Source: Geosiphon pyriformis
Taxonomy: Eukaryota; Glomeromycota; Glomeromycetes; Archaeosporales; Geosiphonaceae
NCBI GenBank assembly: GCA_016748015.1
Contig: JAAOMT010000003.1
Coordinates: forward strand, 791,187 to 855,186
Reading direction: 5' to 3'
DNA length: 64,000 bases
Shown: positions 47,809 to 60,607 of the stretch, one piece after another
Numbering within the stretch: the stretch's first letter is position 1
Layout: each line of letters starts with the position of its first letter
The notes under the pieces: model-generated
Told to the model about the DNA's origin: nothing
Databases searched by the model: none
What the model saw: only the letters and a program-made list of their open reading frames with translations
Position numbers and translations under genes: made by a program

Positions 47809-50800
47809 TCACATGAATTTGAGAGGAGGGGGTGGAGGAACAAAATCAATTCTTTCAAAATCAGCAACATTTGGAATAATACTTTGCAGTGTTTGCTTTG
47901 GGTCATGTGTGATAAATCTGATGAAAGGTATTTTTTCATTCTACTGATTGCTCCAAAAAGCTTAGCGAATATCATCCCCATCTAAGCATAAAAGGTCCAC
48001 CAAAAATCAATTTTAAATGAACAAAAAAAAATCAAGTATAACCATTTTAAGAACCAGAAAGCGCCCAACAATGTAAATATTGCGGTGGTCGACTGCAAAT
48101 GTAAAATAAGTTGTAGAACTGTAAAATGCAGGTTTAATTAATCAGAGACAGGGAGTGACAGAAATAGATGTAAACAAATATGTAATAGGAAAATAATTGA
48201 ATCAAAATCACTTGATTTCCTTCTTGCTACTTGAAAAAGATGACATTTTGTACTAATATTTGAGCAAAAAAATCATTGGGTAAAATGGATTGATCAACAA
48301 AATGCTAACTCATCAAAATTGAAACCATTATGCATCCCGGAAATCTATTGATGAAAAAATGGTGAAAATTGCAACTCGCGTCTTGAGTAAAACTAAATTT
48401 TAGATAGTATTCGATTTAATTTGCATAATTAACCGTGGGTTGCTTAAATTTTCGAATCAAAGTTTGGATCTTATTATATTTAACCTTTTTGAGATCCAAA
48501 ATTTATGGTTGTCAAGTTTGCAGAATAATTATTGTGAAAATTTACGACTTTTGAGTAATGGGGATTCTTTAAAGTCTGATTGAATTTCTAAATTTGAATT
48601 TCTTGAATCATTTAAAATTTTTCTCATTACTAAAACTTTCAAGTTTTCGCCTCAAGTGAGTAGAGAAATGATTTTCTATTATTTATTTTCTAAAAACATC
48701 CCTGGAACGAAATTTTCTGATAGCAAACAAGAATTTTTTTTCTCATCGGCTAATAACGAATGTGATAAACGGGGAACATTTACTATCGAATATAAGTCTT
48801 GGCTCCTCAATAGATCTCAACAACTTTCTTTCTTAAAACGCCCGATTACCTTTCGGAGGATGCATTCTTATGATCATTTTGCTGCATAATTGCATCGTAG
48901 ATCAAAATTCTTTTTTTATTTTTTGACTGAGTTACAATATCATAAACCTTTTCACGGAAATACCACAACGAGAAATCACAGCCACGATTTATTATAAGCT
49001 TAAATAGAAATTTGTGATAGATTAATATTTGATTTTCTTACAATACTCTTTTTCATTCAATTTATGATTGAAGATCGATAAATTATTTGACATTTTTTAA
49101 TCGGCCATTAGTTAATTGAGCAGGTATACCAATAAGAAGATTGGTATTGAAGATACTGATCTTAATGTTTATATTTGTGATTTTCAAAGAGAGTGACAAG
49201 TAGGTAAATCATAATTTATGAAAGAATGAAGCTTTTTTGGATAGATATGATTTGTTGAGAATACAGGAGCTAATTTGATTTCAGATTGTGTGTGTGAAAT
49301 AATAATAACACTGAAACAGGGGAAAAATAGAGAAATTTTGAATAAATCCTAATCCAAAAGATATTAAGTAATCAATTCAAAGAATTATTAAATGCTTTCA
49401 AAAAAAATTATTAGATCTAGCGATCCTATCTCGATGTACAATTAAAATGACTGGAAATAAAAAGTGTTCAATAAGAAAATTTTAATTCTTTTGCAAGATC
49501 AAAGAAGGTAATTATTTTATTTTTTTTAAAAAAAAAATTCAAATGTATTTAAAAATTTCAGTGTTTTTAAAAATAAGAATTTAATAAAATTAAAATTATA
49601 ATATAATTATAATTTTCTTAATAATTTTGAAATTTTCATAAATAAAATTTTTTAAAGCAAATAAATTAGATTGTAAATAAAAATTAATAAAATAAACAAA
49701 TAAATTTTAAATTTATATGTTATTTACATGTATTTGTTTTTTTATAACATTTTTTATTATTTTAAAAAACCAAATTTAATAAATATTATTGTTTTATTTA
49801 TTTTTATAAAAATAATATGTATTAAATTAAAAAATTGGTCACATTTGATAAATTTATTAATTATATAATATAATTTTGATTTAATTAACAATTTGGACAT
49901 AAAAATTATTTTTGATCATCTAATTTTTTCATCTAATTATTTTTTTTAAATCAAATATTCTGAAGCAAAATTCATAAATTTGATGATTTTTGGCTAAATA
50001 TTTTTTATCATTTTCTAATTAAATATTGGTTTTTCTTAACAATGACCAAAGGATCTAGGCATTTACACGATCTGCTAATTGCATATCAAAGGTTCATCTT
50101 CATTTGGTTGCTGCTGCAAACAAATAAAAATAGTCTCAAACGTACAAACAAACACACAAAACCCTGAGTTTTCCAAAGTTGATTAGCGGGATTAATGGAT
50201 TGTAAAACTAGCTGACAGACACCTTAGATGCATTGTCGACGTGACCAAAGTCGGCAAAATGTCGATCTGATCTTTGTCCTAAAAAAACCAACCGACCATA
50301 GATCCTTTTTCAAAAAGATTTCGTTTTCGACAATCAACTTTTTAGAAAATGAAATATTCGGGTTTTGGATTTCAGTAGCACTTTAAATCTGTTTTTACTG
50401 GTAGAAAGTCTTGAAAGTGTCCATTTTTTTTTTGACTGATAGAGAACTTTTAATCTTATCGATTTAAAAGATTCATGATTAATCATTCTAAATTTCAAAT
50501 AGGAATTCAAAATTTCAAAATCATTTCTGAATTTTCTTTTAAGAAAAAGTATTAGCTAACACTCTTTCCAGCATGTGCTCTTGCATTATATTCTAATTCC
50601 AGGAAAAGTTAGTCACCTTGCCAGAAAATCGCGAAAACTTCTATTATCCATATAAAATAAGTATCTGTCAAGTTATTTGCGAAGCTATATTCATAAATGT
50701 TGACGCAAGAAACTTTGAAAAATTGTTAGATTTCTTGTTCTCTTTGAAACTCAGGTCTTCACTGTATAACATCATATTATTCCTGAAAATAAAGCTAAAA

Positions 50801-52445
50801 AACGCCAATTTCCCTAAAACACCCCTAGTTAACTTTTACATTTTGTTTTCCCATTTTACTATTGAGAACGTTCCCTTTTCAAATTTAGCTATTTCTATCT
50901 TTTAATAATATTATTAATAACAATAGAATTTGTAAACCAATCTCAGCAGGACTGTACAAGCTGTGTCAACCATTCCTTAATCTCTTGGAACAACCGAATT
51001 CAACCTTTAGCTTGTTTTCACACTCTACACATGCTATTGCTGCCATCATTAATTATGCTTTAGAAAAATTTACGCCCGACTACAAAGGATCATTTACTTT
51101 TAAAAATCGCGACTTTATATGAGATCTGGGATATTTCTGAGTTTCTTATTTTTAGTATTTGAAAGTACTTTGCGTTTTGTAAAAATTTTCCAAAATTTTT
51201 TATTGTACTATAAGAATTTTTGAATCCTGTATTCCCTCTAGTAAAATCAGCAGCAGGCACATAAAATCGCTTCTTTTGATGAATTATCCGAACCACGCGG
51301 CCTTTTTTTTCATATTTTCAATCATGTTTCATAGTCCCTTTGAGTACATGATCATAGTTTCGAGTAAGCATAATTGACGTCTTATGCAGCGTTTATAATA
51401 CTAAACTACAATCTGGAAGCCTGAGAAGATCTTTAAATCAGGAGCAAAAAGAAATTCTTTCCAGCTGTTGCTGCTGCTGCTGCTGCTACCAACTTATAAG
51501 GTGATATCATTTTGAACAGGTTTTATTTCCTTTCAAAAATAATTTCATTGTTCAATTGGCTAAATAATGGTTCATTGTCATACACTTTGTTTCTTCGGTC
51601 AAGAATCCACAAGTGTAACATCACACAACTAAAGTTTATTTCAAAACTTCCAGCCTTTGGTACCCCAGAAACAGACCCATCCCATTGTTTCAACAGAAAC
51701 CAGTTTTTAAATAAAACCTTAAAAAGTTGGTCTCTTTTATTGTTCCCCACGATATTCCTTGAAAGAAAGTCACAGGTATTATCCCAAGTCACGAAATTAT
51801 CACTTATCCATGTAAATCAAACAAAGTAGATTACCATCGGAAACACGTGTGTACTACCACAACCTAAAATTTTAAAGTTTCTACTGCGGCCAACTGAAAA
51901 TAACGCGGAGATACTTCTAAAACGCGCGGGGGGTTTTTAGAAGGTGGAAAAGGCAGATTTCATGAAAAGATGGGAATTGCCGAGTTAATTGATATTAGCA
52001 AGGGATAATTTGTCACAACTTGGTCTTCACCATCATATATTTTTTGCTTATGAAAGGCAAAACACTAGCACAACATAGCTCTACTTTGATCTATTTACCC
52101 TTAAAAATACCATATTACTTCCTGGTTTCTGTTCATTGATAGCTTTCAAATCACACAAGGAAAATGAAAAGATTTCTTTGTGTCAGGAACCTAAAAATTA
52201 CCCACACACATACGTCCCATTCCCCTTATCTCCCTCTTTCATATGTAAACAAGAGCACAAAATCATTTGCCCAGAATCAAAACAAAAAAGAGTCCAAAGA
52301 AACGGGGAAAAAACTGAACTTTATTTTGATTGGTCTCAGATTTTTCGTATGGTTTTGAAAAATTGCCGAGATTTCGCTCTTTTTCAATCGCTGCGAATGA
52401 ATGATAAATTTATCAAGTATCGTCGTTCAATCTTTTTCCTTATAC
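47809..52445. other. Intergenic sequence, no supported gene
   Basis: Contains an AT-only island at about 49,500-50,040, a (CTG)n run at 51,466-51,487 and a slightly GC-richer patch with a G run near 51,920. Open frames of 70-110 codons exist (for example 50,618-50,905 plus, 51,523-51,792 minus, 52,136-52,468 plus), but none shows a recognisable domain or convincing splice structure. Confidence 0.4.
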
Positions 52446-52606
52446 AGGTCTTTGGTATTGTCTGGTGATCCATCCGTGGATTCCGAAAGATAGATGTCAA
52501 AGCTAGAAGGATCCGACGGAAAAAAGAATGGCGGCGCAATAGGATATTGTTGAGTCCATTTTGCGTGTAGATGTGTGTGTATCAGTATCGCATCTGCTGT
52601 TGCAGT
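52446..52606 (-). CDS. Candidate orphan exon, unknown protein
   Basis: On the minus strand a good acceptor (TTCATTATTCTGCAG) is followed by 161 nt open in the frame TATADAILIHTHLHAKWTQQ, then a Pro/Phe- and Ser/Asp-rich tail (FFFPSDPSSFDIYLSES), and by a plausible donor, GTATAAGG. If the donor is not used the frame ends within six codons at TGA. The composition and GC content stand out from the surroundings. No partner exon or family was recognised. It lies 360 bp past the YOS1 stop on the same strand, so it is not part of YOS1. It may be a chance open stretch. Confidence 0.25.
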
Positions 52607-52964
52607 CTGCAGAATAATGAAGAAGGATTTTGGTTGTTGTTACATGAAAATCCAATAGTTCTTGGGCTTTTTGAGTGCTTATGTGTTTGTTGATTCACCT
52701 TCATCAACACCGCCTACCATACCATCACCATCACCATCATTTTCTACTCTTCCTATTTTTGAAGACCCATCACACTTTTTTAATCACCAAACGTATAATT
52801 GGGTTGGGAAAATTAAATAAATGCAAACAAATTAAAAAAATGTCCCATATATCTAATTTATATACTGGGTCTGATATCTTTCATACTCCCACGCCAATTC
52901 AACAGAAGATCTAACACGTCTCCTATTCTCATCTCCTCTAACTATTTAAAAACTCTTCTCATCC

Positions 52965-53660
52965 TTAACCCAATAATATCTCGTAGAGAATTACCACAAG
53001 ATTCACTACAATCAATGGGACTATTCCGGAGAGAGATTAAAAATTAATAAGAAAATATTTAGAAATATATATAGAAAACTTTATTAAGATTATTATGGTT
53101 ACTTCTCATTAATGTCCTAACTGCCGATATGAGATTAACAATATTATTTTTGAGTGATGGTCCATCCCCGCCAAATCCTTGATCTGAATGGCCGCTCATT
53201 CCAACTTTGATGTTGTCAAAAACGCAGTTATGTTGGATAAAAAATAGAGTTTAGAGATTAATAAATTAAAATTAAAATTAAATAAAGAGAAAATATATGT
53301 CAACATTAAGAAGGATGAACCATGAGTATGATCCAATATCGAGTTAAAGAAGAATTTTTCAAAATAACTAATTTTTAAAACTTATATGCCACTACTGATG
53401 TTTTATCTTGGTCTTACACCTCAACATCGAACTAGAATTTCCTGGTTCTAGAGTATTGTTTCGGTATTTTACCTTTTGCAGCTACTTTTTTGATATTCTT
53501 GAATCTCTTCAAAAAAAAAAAAAATCCTTCAAGGTGAAATAAGCCCATGCCAAACTCAAAACAACTTACTTCTTGCAAGAAATCTTTCTTCGTTCAAGAC
53601 TGCCATGGCGTTGATTACCAGCAGTATTACATAGAGTATCTGCCCGATAGATAAGACCAT
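52965..53660 (-). CDS. YOS1: Yos1-like protein (IER3IP1 family), three exons
   Basis: Exons 53660-53570, 53204-53103 and 53020-52965 join in phase to 249 nt, 82 aa, the usual length of Yos1. Donors are GTAAGTTG and GTAACC; acceptors are ATCAAAG and GGAATAG. The first hydrophobic helix is ILYVILLVINAMAVL, followed by the family's NEERFLARIG. The middle contains FGGDGPSLKNNIVNLISAVR and RTLMRIPLI, and the C-terminal helix ends VILYEILLG. Yos1 is an integral membrane protein of the Yip1-Yif1 complex, needed for ER-to-Golgi vesicle transport. The gene is divergent from the uL22m gene. All family landmarks are present, so the identification is strong. Confidence 0.95.
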
Positions 53661-54037
53661 TGTTGAATGTTTATGAAACTAGACAAGTGCAAAAATAAAC
53701 TTGCTAGTAGAAATCTATGTTGTTCTTCGTTCATTCGTGCGACCTATGATTTCTTAGGTTAGCAGCTAATTTGATTTGTTTAATTTGATGACATTTTGAT
53801 CCAAAAGTCACCCTCCTGAAATTTAAATTTTGATCGAAAAAATTTCCTTCTGGCTGGGTATGGCTTGGAGGATACGAGTATCGCCACTTGGTAAGCTCTT
53901 CTTCTTGACTACTATTTGTAAAAGACACTAAGGTAGCCTTGACGAAAAAGAGCTTCGTGCCAACATAGTATCAAACCTGAAAAACTATGCCGTTACTGTT
54001 CACCTCAACCTTCACTATCACAGTAAAAAGGTTTCAG
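53661..54037. promoter_or_regulatory. Divergent promoter region between YOS1 and uL22m
   Basis: Only about 0.4 kb separates the two gene starts, so they probably share a promoter. A 65-codon ATG-initiated frame on the minus strand (53,928-53,731, start MSFTNSSQEEELTKWRYSYP) lies in the YOS1 leader. It could be an upstream ORF or an alternative first exon, or chance. No TATA box or named factor site is claimed. Confidence 0.35.
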
Positions 54038-55014
54038 TTTCACGAAATCTATTTCAACCAATATGCTTTAATAGGTAAATAAGATAACATTGGTAACACT
54101 AAAAAGAACTGATTTTTGATTTTTCTCTCTATTAACTCACTATTTATTTGGAGAACCTTTCGTACCACAACTTTTGCTGGAGCTGAAACCAAACCACCAC
54201 CTATAACACCTGCTAGTCGAGGATCCGGTTTGATTTTTGATTTTGAGGAGCAAGCCTTTGACGAAGAAGAAGATGATGATGATGGGGGTAAAGCAAAGGA
54301 AAAGACGATAATAGGAATTAGAAAATCTAAAGAACCTTTGGCAAAAATGGTTGGAGATTTTGGTGAACCAGTTGTTACTGAGGCAAAATTTAAGCATAAG
54401 GAGGTAAGAATTTGTTCGAATTTTTTCAGAAATGGTATAAATTATAATAATCTCATTTATTTATAAATTGCAATTTTTTTTAGCATCGATATTCTACCAA
54501 GGACTTTCATATATCACCACGTAAACTTACATTTTTAGCCAGGCAGATTGCCGGAAAAAATGTGGGTGATGCTATAAATCAGATGCAGTTCTCACCAAAG
54601 AAAGCAGCCAAAAAAATCATGCATTCATTATGTACGGCGAGAGATCATGCTTGGCGATACAAAATGATGGATCCTAAGAAACTTTACATAGGTTGGAGAT
54701 TTTTTTTATAAATGATTCTTATTTAGGATATCTATTAACATTTATTTTCTTAATTTTCTCGTTCGTTCTAAGAACAAGCGTGGGTCGGCAAAGGGCTCTA
54801 TCGCAAAAAAATAGAGTATCGTGCCCGTGGTCGTTTTAATTTTCTCAAAATAAAAAAAGCACATATGAAATATATTATTAAAGAGGCTGCAGAAGAAGGG
54901 GAAGGAAAGCCTAAGAAATCTTGGAGGACACGTAGAGTCAAGCTCAAAAAGTATTTTATTCCGCTTAAAGACGATAAACCAATTTACGCGCCAGCACCTT
55001 TTTATAATTGGTGA
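54038..55014 (+). CDS. MRPL22: Mitochondrial large-subunit ribosomal protein uL22m (5' end unresolved)
   Basis: Exons 54154-54403, 54484-54691 and 54773-55014 are firm and in phase; stop TGA at 55,012. Conserved uL22 landmarks are SPRKLTFLARQIAGKNVGDA, FSPKKAAKKI, EQAWVGKG and RARGRFNF. uL22 lines the peptide exit tunnel of the large ribosomal subunit. An upstream exon 54038-54074 (SRNLFQPICFNR) spliced by GTAAAT...GGAG yields a basic, hydroxylated leader (NRTFRTTTFAG) that looks like a mitochondrial presequence. The start codon is not settled: in-frame ATGs are only reached through a further exon, one option lying inside the antisense of YOS1 exon 1. An acidic patch (DEEEDDDD) follows the leader. 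Confidence 0.88.
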
Positions 55015-55605
55015 TCCTAATCCGTATAGTATTACTATGTGCAACCGATCAATCAAATGATTATGGAAAGAATTATTCAAATGATGAGTATAATTTCAAT
55101 TTTAATGTATGGGTGATGTGAGCATAAAAAGTGTGGGGTAAGAGGAGATTTTTTCAGATTTTTAATTACACTGGATCTCAAAGAAAATTTTGTGTTGGAT
55201 ATATATATATTGTTAATAATGAGAGACAATGTGTATTTCGGTTTATATTGTTATCTTCATCCTTGTTCGTAACATTGCGCCCTTGAATAGTTTTATATAT
55301 TGCCACGTTTTTTGGGGTTTTTAATAAGCCTGCGTGGCGAGAGAAATTAAAAGTGAGTGCAGATTGCAGACGCGAAGACTTGGACTAATTAAGGTTTGAT
55401 GCTACAAAGTTTTAATTAAACGTACGCGCGGACCAAGTCAACCAGGCAGACAGGCATTGGGTAAGATATTTTGGAGCTTGCATCCTGACTCGATCTTTTT
55501 GACATTTTACAATCAAGATGATCATCTAATTCATCATCTTATGGAGTATTATAACCAAAAAATTTTATTTAGTTGTTAGTCACAAAAATTCAAAAAGAGT
55601 CGAGG
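55015..55605. other. uL22m 3' region
   Basis: Includes the 3' UTR of uL22m and a somewhat GC-richer patch at about 55,300-55,470. No gene recognised. Confidence 0.4.
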
Positions 55606-55660
55606 CATCATCATCATCATCATCATCATCATCATTATTATAATTATTATAATTATTATA

Positions 55661-55713
<53 letters not shown>

Positions 55714-55720
55714 CATTATT

Positions 55721-55775
<55 letters not shown>
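55606..55775. repeat. Compound (ATC)n-(ATT)n-(ATC)n microsatellite
   Basis: About 170 bp of symmetrical trinucleotide repeat: ATC units flank a core of ATT units. The open frames it creates (poly-His/Tyr, poly-Met/Ile, poly-Asp/Asn) are artefacts. Confidence 0.95.
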
Positions 55776-56600
55776 ATGATATATTTAACGTATTTCACGC
55801 ACATGTTTATATTATCGTTCAAGTCAAAAAAATATTATTCTTTCTTAAATGGAAAGAATTATAGATTAACGAGAAAATATAGTAAAAGGCCCTCCCTTTT
55901 ATAGGATTGAAATGATTAGTGTATGGAATCTTGAGAAGAAAAAGAAAAGCATAACGAAAAGAGAATTAGGCAATTATAAAAAAACTTGAGTTGTTTCAAG
56001 TTTAGACGAGCAATTGAGAAAGGCGGCAAGGACTTATTTTTCAGCTTTTCAGCCCATGTGTTGTGTTTGCGGTGTACGACAAGTAGATGTGATTATTTTA
56101 TTTGTAAAGATTGGAGGGATCTGGACAAAAAATGATAATAGAAAATCTTTACTTACCAGATATGCAAGAAATTCCGGGAATCAACGTAGTACAATTTTTC
56201 AAAGCACCCAAACCAGTTTTTCTAAAAACGGAAAATTCGTGACTGGGAACAATTAATAAAATACGTGAGACAATTAACAAATTTTCATTATAGATTTTTG
56301 TTATATATTTTTTTAATTAAGAAACTGTAAGATTTTTTTTTATGAAAAAAAAAGTCGAAAACCGGGTAATTGTTAAAAAAATGGTGAACATTGTTCGAAA
56401 AAAATAATAATAAATTAATATCAAATTAAATATTTGTGGCTTTTTTTGCATAATTTTTTCATAAAACCCCAGTTTAAAAAAATGCAAAAACCATTTTAAA
56501 AAAATCAAATAATGGGACATTGTGTCAAATCAATACAGTGTATAAATTATATAATAGAAAGGTGATATTTTCGAATATCACAATGTGATAAATAAAAAAG
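55776..56600. other. Possible coding island at 56,000-56,260, unassigned
   Basis: On the plus strand an acceptor TTACTTACCAG is followed by 56,160-56,242 reading MQEIPGINVVQFFKAPKPVF up to a TGA, and the upstream 56,008-56,100 is open. On the minus strand an exon-like piece, 56,221-56,157 (KTGLGALKNCTTLIPGISC), sits between a perfect acceptor TTTTTAG and donor GTAAGT. The two readings overlap, so at most one is real. No family recognised. Confidence 0.3.
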
Positions 56601-56634
56601 ATCATCGCATTAATATTTATGTCACGATCTCTTT

Positions 56635-56662
56635 TTCTTTTTTTTTTTTTTTTTTTTTTTTA
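56635..56662. repeat. Poly(T) run
   Basis: A run of more than 20 T after a CTTTTTC. It opens a spurious Phe-rich frame. Could be the tail of a retroposed sequence on the minus strand, but no body was recognised. Confidence 0.7.
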
Positions 56663-57568
56663 CAAAAAAAGAAAAATTAAGTACATGTACAGGATATATC
56701 GTCCGGGAATTCCTTTCACGATTACCTGTTTAAGAAAATTAAAAGGGAAAATTCTCACGCGAATGACGAATGATGGCGCGGATAAAAGAAAAAAAGAAAA
56801 GGAAATTTTTTCACTGTATTCTCGAGGAGAGGGGTAATAGATGAAAAAAGTGAATTTGGTACGGATATAGTTTTAAAAGTTAAAAATTGTGAACCATTTT
56901 TCAATGCTGCAAGATAAAAAAAAGTTTTTGAATTTGAAATTCGAAAAAAATTTTTTTCTTGTTTTTTGTTTTAAATAGATAAAAATGATCTAATGAATAA
57001 AAGATTAATGTATCCCCTGCCGTAGGTTGCATAAATTTAAAAAGAATAGATAAATGATAGTGATTGTGATTGTGATTTTTTAATTTTCAAAGTTTTTTAC
57101 CTGGATCCTGATAGTCTTTGATTATTTGTAATGAATGAAAGAAGGAAACTTTGAATATATGGAAAAAGAACCTGCATAGTTGTTGAACCCTTTTTTTGAA
57201 TCTCACCACCCGTGTATCTCAAAATAAATAAATAAATAAAAGAAACAAAATGGTAAAAATATTCTTCAATTTCAAATCTTGAAACGATTCAGGAATCACG
57301 TTCATTTACTGACTTCACAGTGCAACTTTGAAATTATTAAAGTTTTTTAACGTTAAAAAAGTTACACACATATTTATTTTCAAACATCTTGACAATGGAT
57401 AATGATCATAAAGACCGTGAGATAAATAATTGTGAGAATAAAAAAATGTCAAAAAGAAACATAAACTATATTAGTTCGTATAATAAATTCGGAAAAATTG
57501 AGATCAAAAATGATGACAAGAATAAATGTAAATGGTAAAAAGCAACGGAGATTACACAGAGATAAGGT

Positions 57569-57666
57569 AATGTATGCATGTATGTATGTATGTATGTATA
57601 TATGTATGAATGTATGTATGTGTATATGTGTATATGTGTATATGTGTGCATGTATATATATGTATG
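57569..57666. repeat. (TATG)n / (TATGTG)n repeat
   Basis: About 100 bp of TATG-type units. It follows a short exon-like ATG frame on the plus strand (57,507-57,566, MMTRINVNGKKQRRLHRDK) that ends at GTAATG, a possible donor. No later exon was found. Confidence 0.85.
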
Positions 57667-58312
57667 TGTTATGTTCGTCTTATCCCTTTAGTTTCTTTAT
57701 CGCAGTTTTTTTTTTTTTTTTTAATATTATTTCTCGAATTTGGTAATTTTCATATCAAATGATATCAAAAGACTAGAAAGTTTTTGCGTTAGGTGATACT
57801 ACTTTTACACTTAATTATCTTGATCAAAAATTATTGAGAATACGTTTAGGAATGCATCGAGTCTTTGCATACTGTTCAAACATGCAAAATTTTAACTAGT
57901 TAGTTTCATGATTTCGTATTTGCTGATGGTAAATTGGGAAGTTTTAGAAGAGTGCACGGAAGGAATACATGTATGAGATGAGATGAAATGAGAATTTATT
58001 GAGGGAAAATAACAGGAATAGCGTTACATATTATTTGGTACTCTAATGATCTTTGATGATAATAAAATTTAAACCTTGTTTGATAAAATTAGAGTTTTGT
58101 GATCAAGTTTCAAAGATAGTAATTTGCATGCTAGAATTTGAAATTTCCAATTTCTTTTTCTTTTTTTTTTTGTGTTGTTTGAATGAACATTTACTTTTTT
58201 TGGACAAACAGTAGTAAAAATATATATGTATCGAAGAAATAAGGTGTTACACATACTAGTGATTATAAAGTTTTTTGTAATACTGTTTGGGAGGGGGGAT
58301 TGATTGATCAAT

Positions 58313-58382
58313 TGAATTGAATTGAATTGAATTGATTTAATTGATTTATTTATTTATTTATTTATTCATTCATTCATTCATT
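58313..58382. repeat. Adjacent (ATTGA)n, (TTTA)n and (TTCA)n runs
   Basis: Three different short-unit repeats follow each other within 70 bp, as if one expanded tract had been successively altered. Confidence 0.9.
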
Positions 58383-58629
58383 AGTTGATCCTTAATAAGA
58401 AATATTTTATAAAAAACTTTATTTTTTGCGAATATGCGATATGAAAATACTTTAAATGTATAAAATTTTTTTGTACAATGAAGAGTTCAGAATATTTTGA
58501 AAAATTATAAATTAAAAAAATTTTATATTTCAAATATGAATTTAAGTTTAAAATATTTAACATTATTTGTAATTTTTTTGGATCATTTAAGGAAATATTT
58601 TAATTGTTGTTTATTTAAAATTTATATTT

Positions 58630-58797
58630 GACAATAACAATAACAATAACAATAAGAATAAGAATAAGAATAAGAATAAGAATAAGAATAAGAATAATAA
58701 TAATAATAATAATAAGAATAAGAATAAGAATAAGAATAATAATAATAATAAAAACAACAATAACAATAATAATAATAATAAGATTATTATTATTATT
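58630..58797. repeat. Compound (AATAAC)n-(AATAAG)n-(AAT)n repeat
   Basis: About 165 bp of AAT-based units with regular C and G variants, returning to AAT and then ATT. Open frames in it are artefacts. Confidence 0.92.
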
Positions 58798-59590
58798 TAG
58801 TTTCAAAATAGATAAAATTATAAATAAAAAGTGAAGAAAAAGATTCAATAATCATTAATTGAAGAAATTAATTTTTTTCAAGTAAAAGAAAATAAGATTA
58901 AAATATCAATGAGATTATCTTTGAGATTTCAAAAAATCTTTTAAACTAACAAATAATATTTAAAAGTTTTCAAATTTATAAAAAAAAAAAATTTGCATGA
59001 AGTATATAATTATAAAAATTTCATAATTTTTGAAATACATATATTTTGATTGAATTGGTACTATATTATTCAAAAAAATGGTATTTAAGTTATTTTAAAT
59101 TGAGAAAAGACTTTAATATTTAATTTTATTCGGTTGTATCAAAAGAACAAACATGAGAAATATTAAAAACTCTTTTTTTTTTCACTTTTGAATTTACGAA
59201 TCTAGGGATTTTTAATATTTTTGAAAGGCTGAACTGAACTGCATGATCACCTGGTACAACATTTTTAAATCAAGACATATATGTGGGTGAAAGGTGAAGA
59301 TTTCAATGATGCAACATAATGTACATAGAGAATACAGCTTAATAAACCAAGGCAACAATAGGAAATGGTTTTCTATCAAAAATTCTTAGAATCCTGAGAA
59401 AAATAAAAAACTTGAACCAATAATCACGTTTCCATTTTTAGGTTTTTCTATGATCATTGAACTCTCAATAGAAAATGCAGCTGAATTAAATTGATCTTGT
59501 TTTTTATCACTATGGTACTATTAAAAAATATTTTTTAAAACAAAACTTGAAACGAAATAACTCGGGGATTCTAATTTTTTGAATGTGTGT

Positions 59591-59623
59591 GATATGATAT
59601 GATATGATATGATATGATATGAT
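59591..59623. repeat. (GATAT)n repeat
   Basis: Six GATAT units in intergenic sequence. Confidence 0.9.
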
Positions 59624-60225
59624 GATTCAGGGAAAAAAGAATTATAATTTCTGTTCAATTGATAAATCTATTGACTTCAAATTAAGGAAATTTAAATATT
59701 TTTTGATGTGTGATCAATAATGATTTTTTTATTTTTTTTTTCAAAGTAAAACTTTTTAGTAAGAGGGATAAATGATAACGCGTGACGTAATCTTTTAAAA
59801 TCTTAATAATAAAAATTTGATATTTTCATGACATATTACGATGATGTATTGGATATATGTCACCAAAATTTAAATCACCAATTAAATCATGATAGTTGAA
59901 TCATCACACACAAAAATTTGCAAACAAAAGCATAAAAACAAACCAGCATCCAACTTGTTATAAATTTCAAAATATTTGTCGTTGATCATAATGGGAAATA
60001 ATCATAAAGTAAACATTTTCTTAAAAAGGTTTACAGGCCATGTCAAAACATGTAATACTAACAATTTTTTCCATAAGAAAAAATGAGTAGTAGTAATTTA
60101 AATTTTTTTACACTTCAAAGATTCTTGTTAAAATTTAGAATTTGGGTCCGTGGAGATGTTAGTTTTGGTCAAGTAGAATCTTGAGAAAGAGTAATATTAT
60201 TCAGTTAAAAATATTATTAAGATTA

Positions 60226-60312
60226 AAAATTTATTTATTTATTTATTTATTTTGTTTGTTTGTTTGTTTTGTATTGTTTTGTTTTTGTTTGTTTTTATTT
60301 GTTTTTATTTAA
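60226..60312. repeat. (TTTA)n followed by (TTTG)n
   Basis: Seven TTTA units, then TTTG-type units interspersed with T-rich spacers. Confidence 0.85.
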
Positions 60313-60535
60313 TTATTTGTTGATATTTGGATATTTGAATATTTAGATTTTCATCATATTTAATAGTACCACGCGAAAGGACACGTTCTAGGAAAATTTA
60401 TCATTTCCATTTCCGTTTTCCTTGAATTAAATAGGAATTATGGTCTAGATTTCGTTGAAAAGCTCAAAATTTCTTAGTCAAAATTCTAGAATCGCATTTT
60501 TAAGAAAATAAATCATGATAAGAATTTAATTGGTT

Positions 60536-60548
60536 ATTATTATTATTA

Positions 60549-60607
<59 letters not shown>

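Noticed and set aside
47378-47981. Several long open frames (poly-Ser, poly-Leu, poly-Lys, poly-Arg) on both strands
   Set aside because: All are created by the TTC/GAA microsatellite, which has no stop codon in any of the frames concerned. Flanking codons show no domain.
53605-53623. ATG reading MALITS as certain first exon of uL22m
   Set aside because: It splices in phase to a fine presequence, but the ATG is the antisense of YOS1 exon 1 (LLVINAM). Coincidence is at least as likely, so it is only mentioned as an option.
55573-55822. Open frames rich in His/Tyr, Met/Ile or Asp/Asn
   Set aside because: Direct by-products of the ATC/ATT compound repeat.
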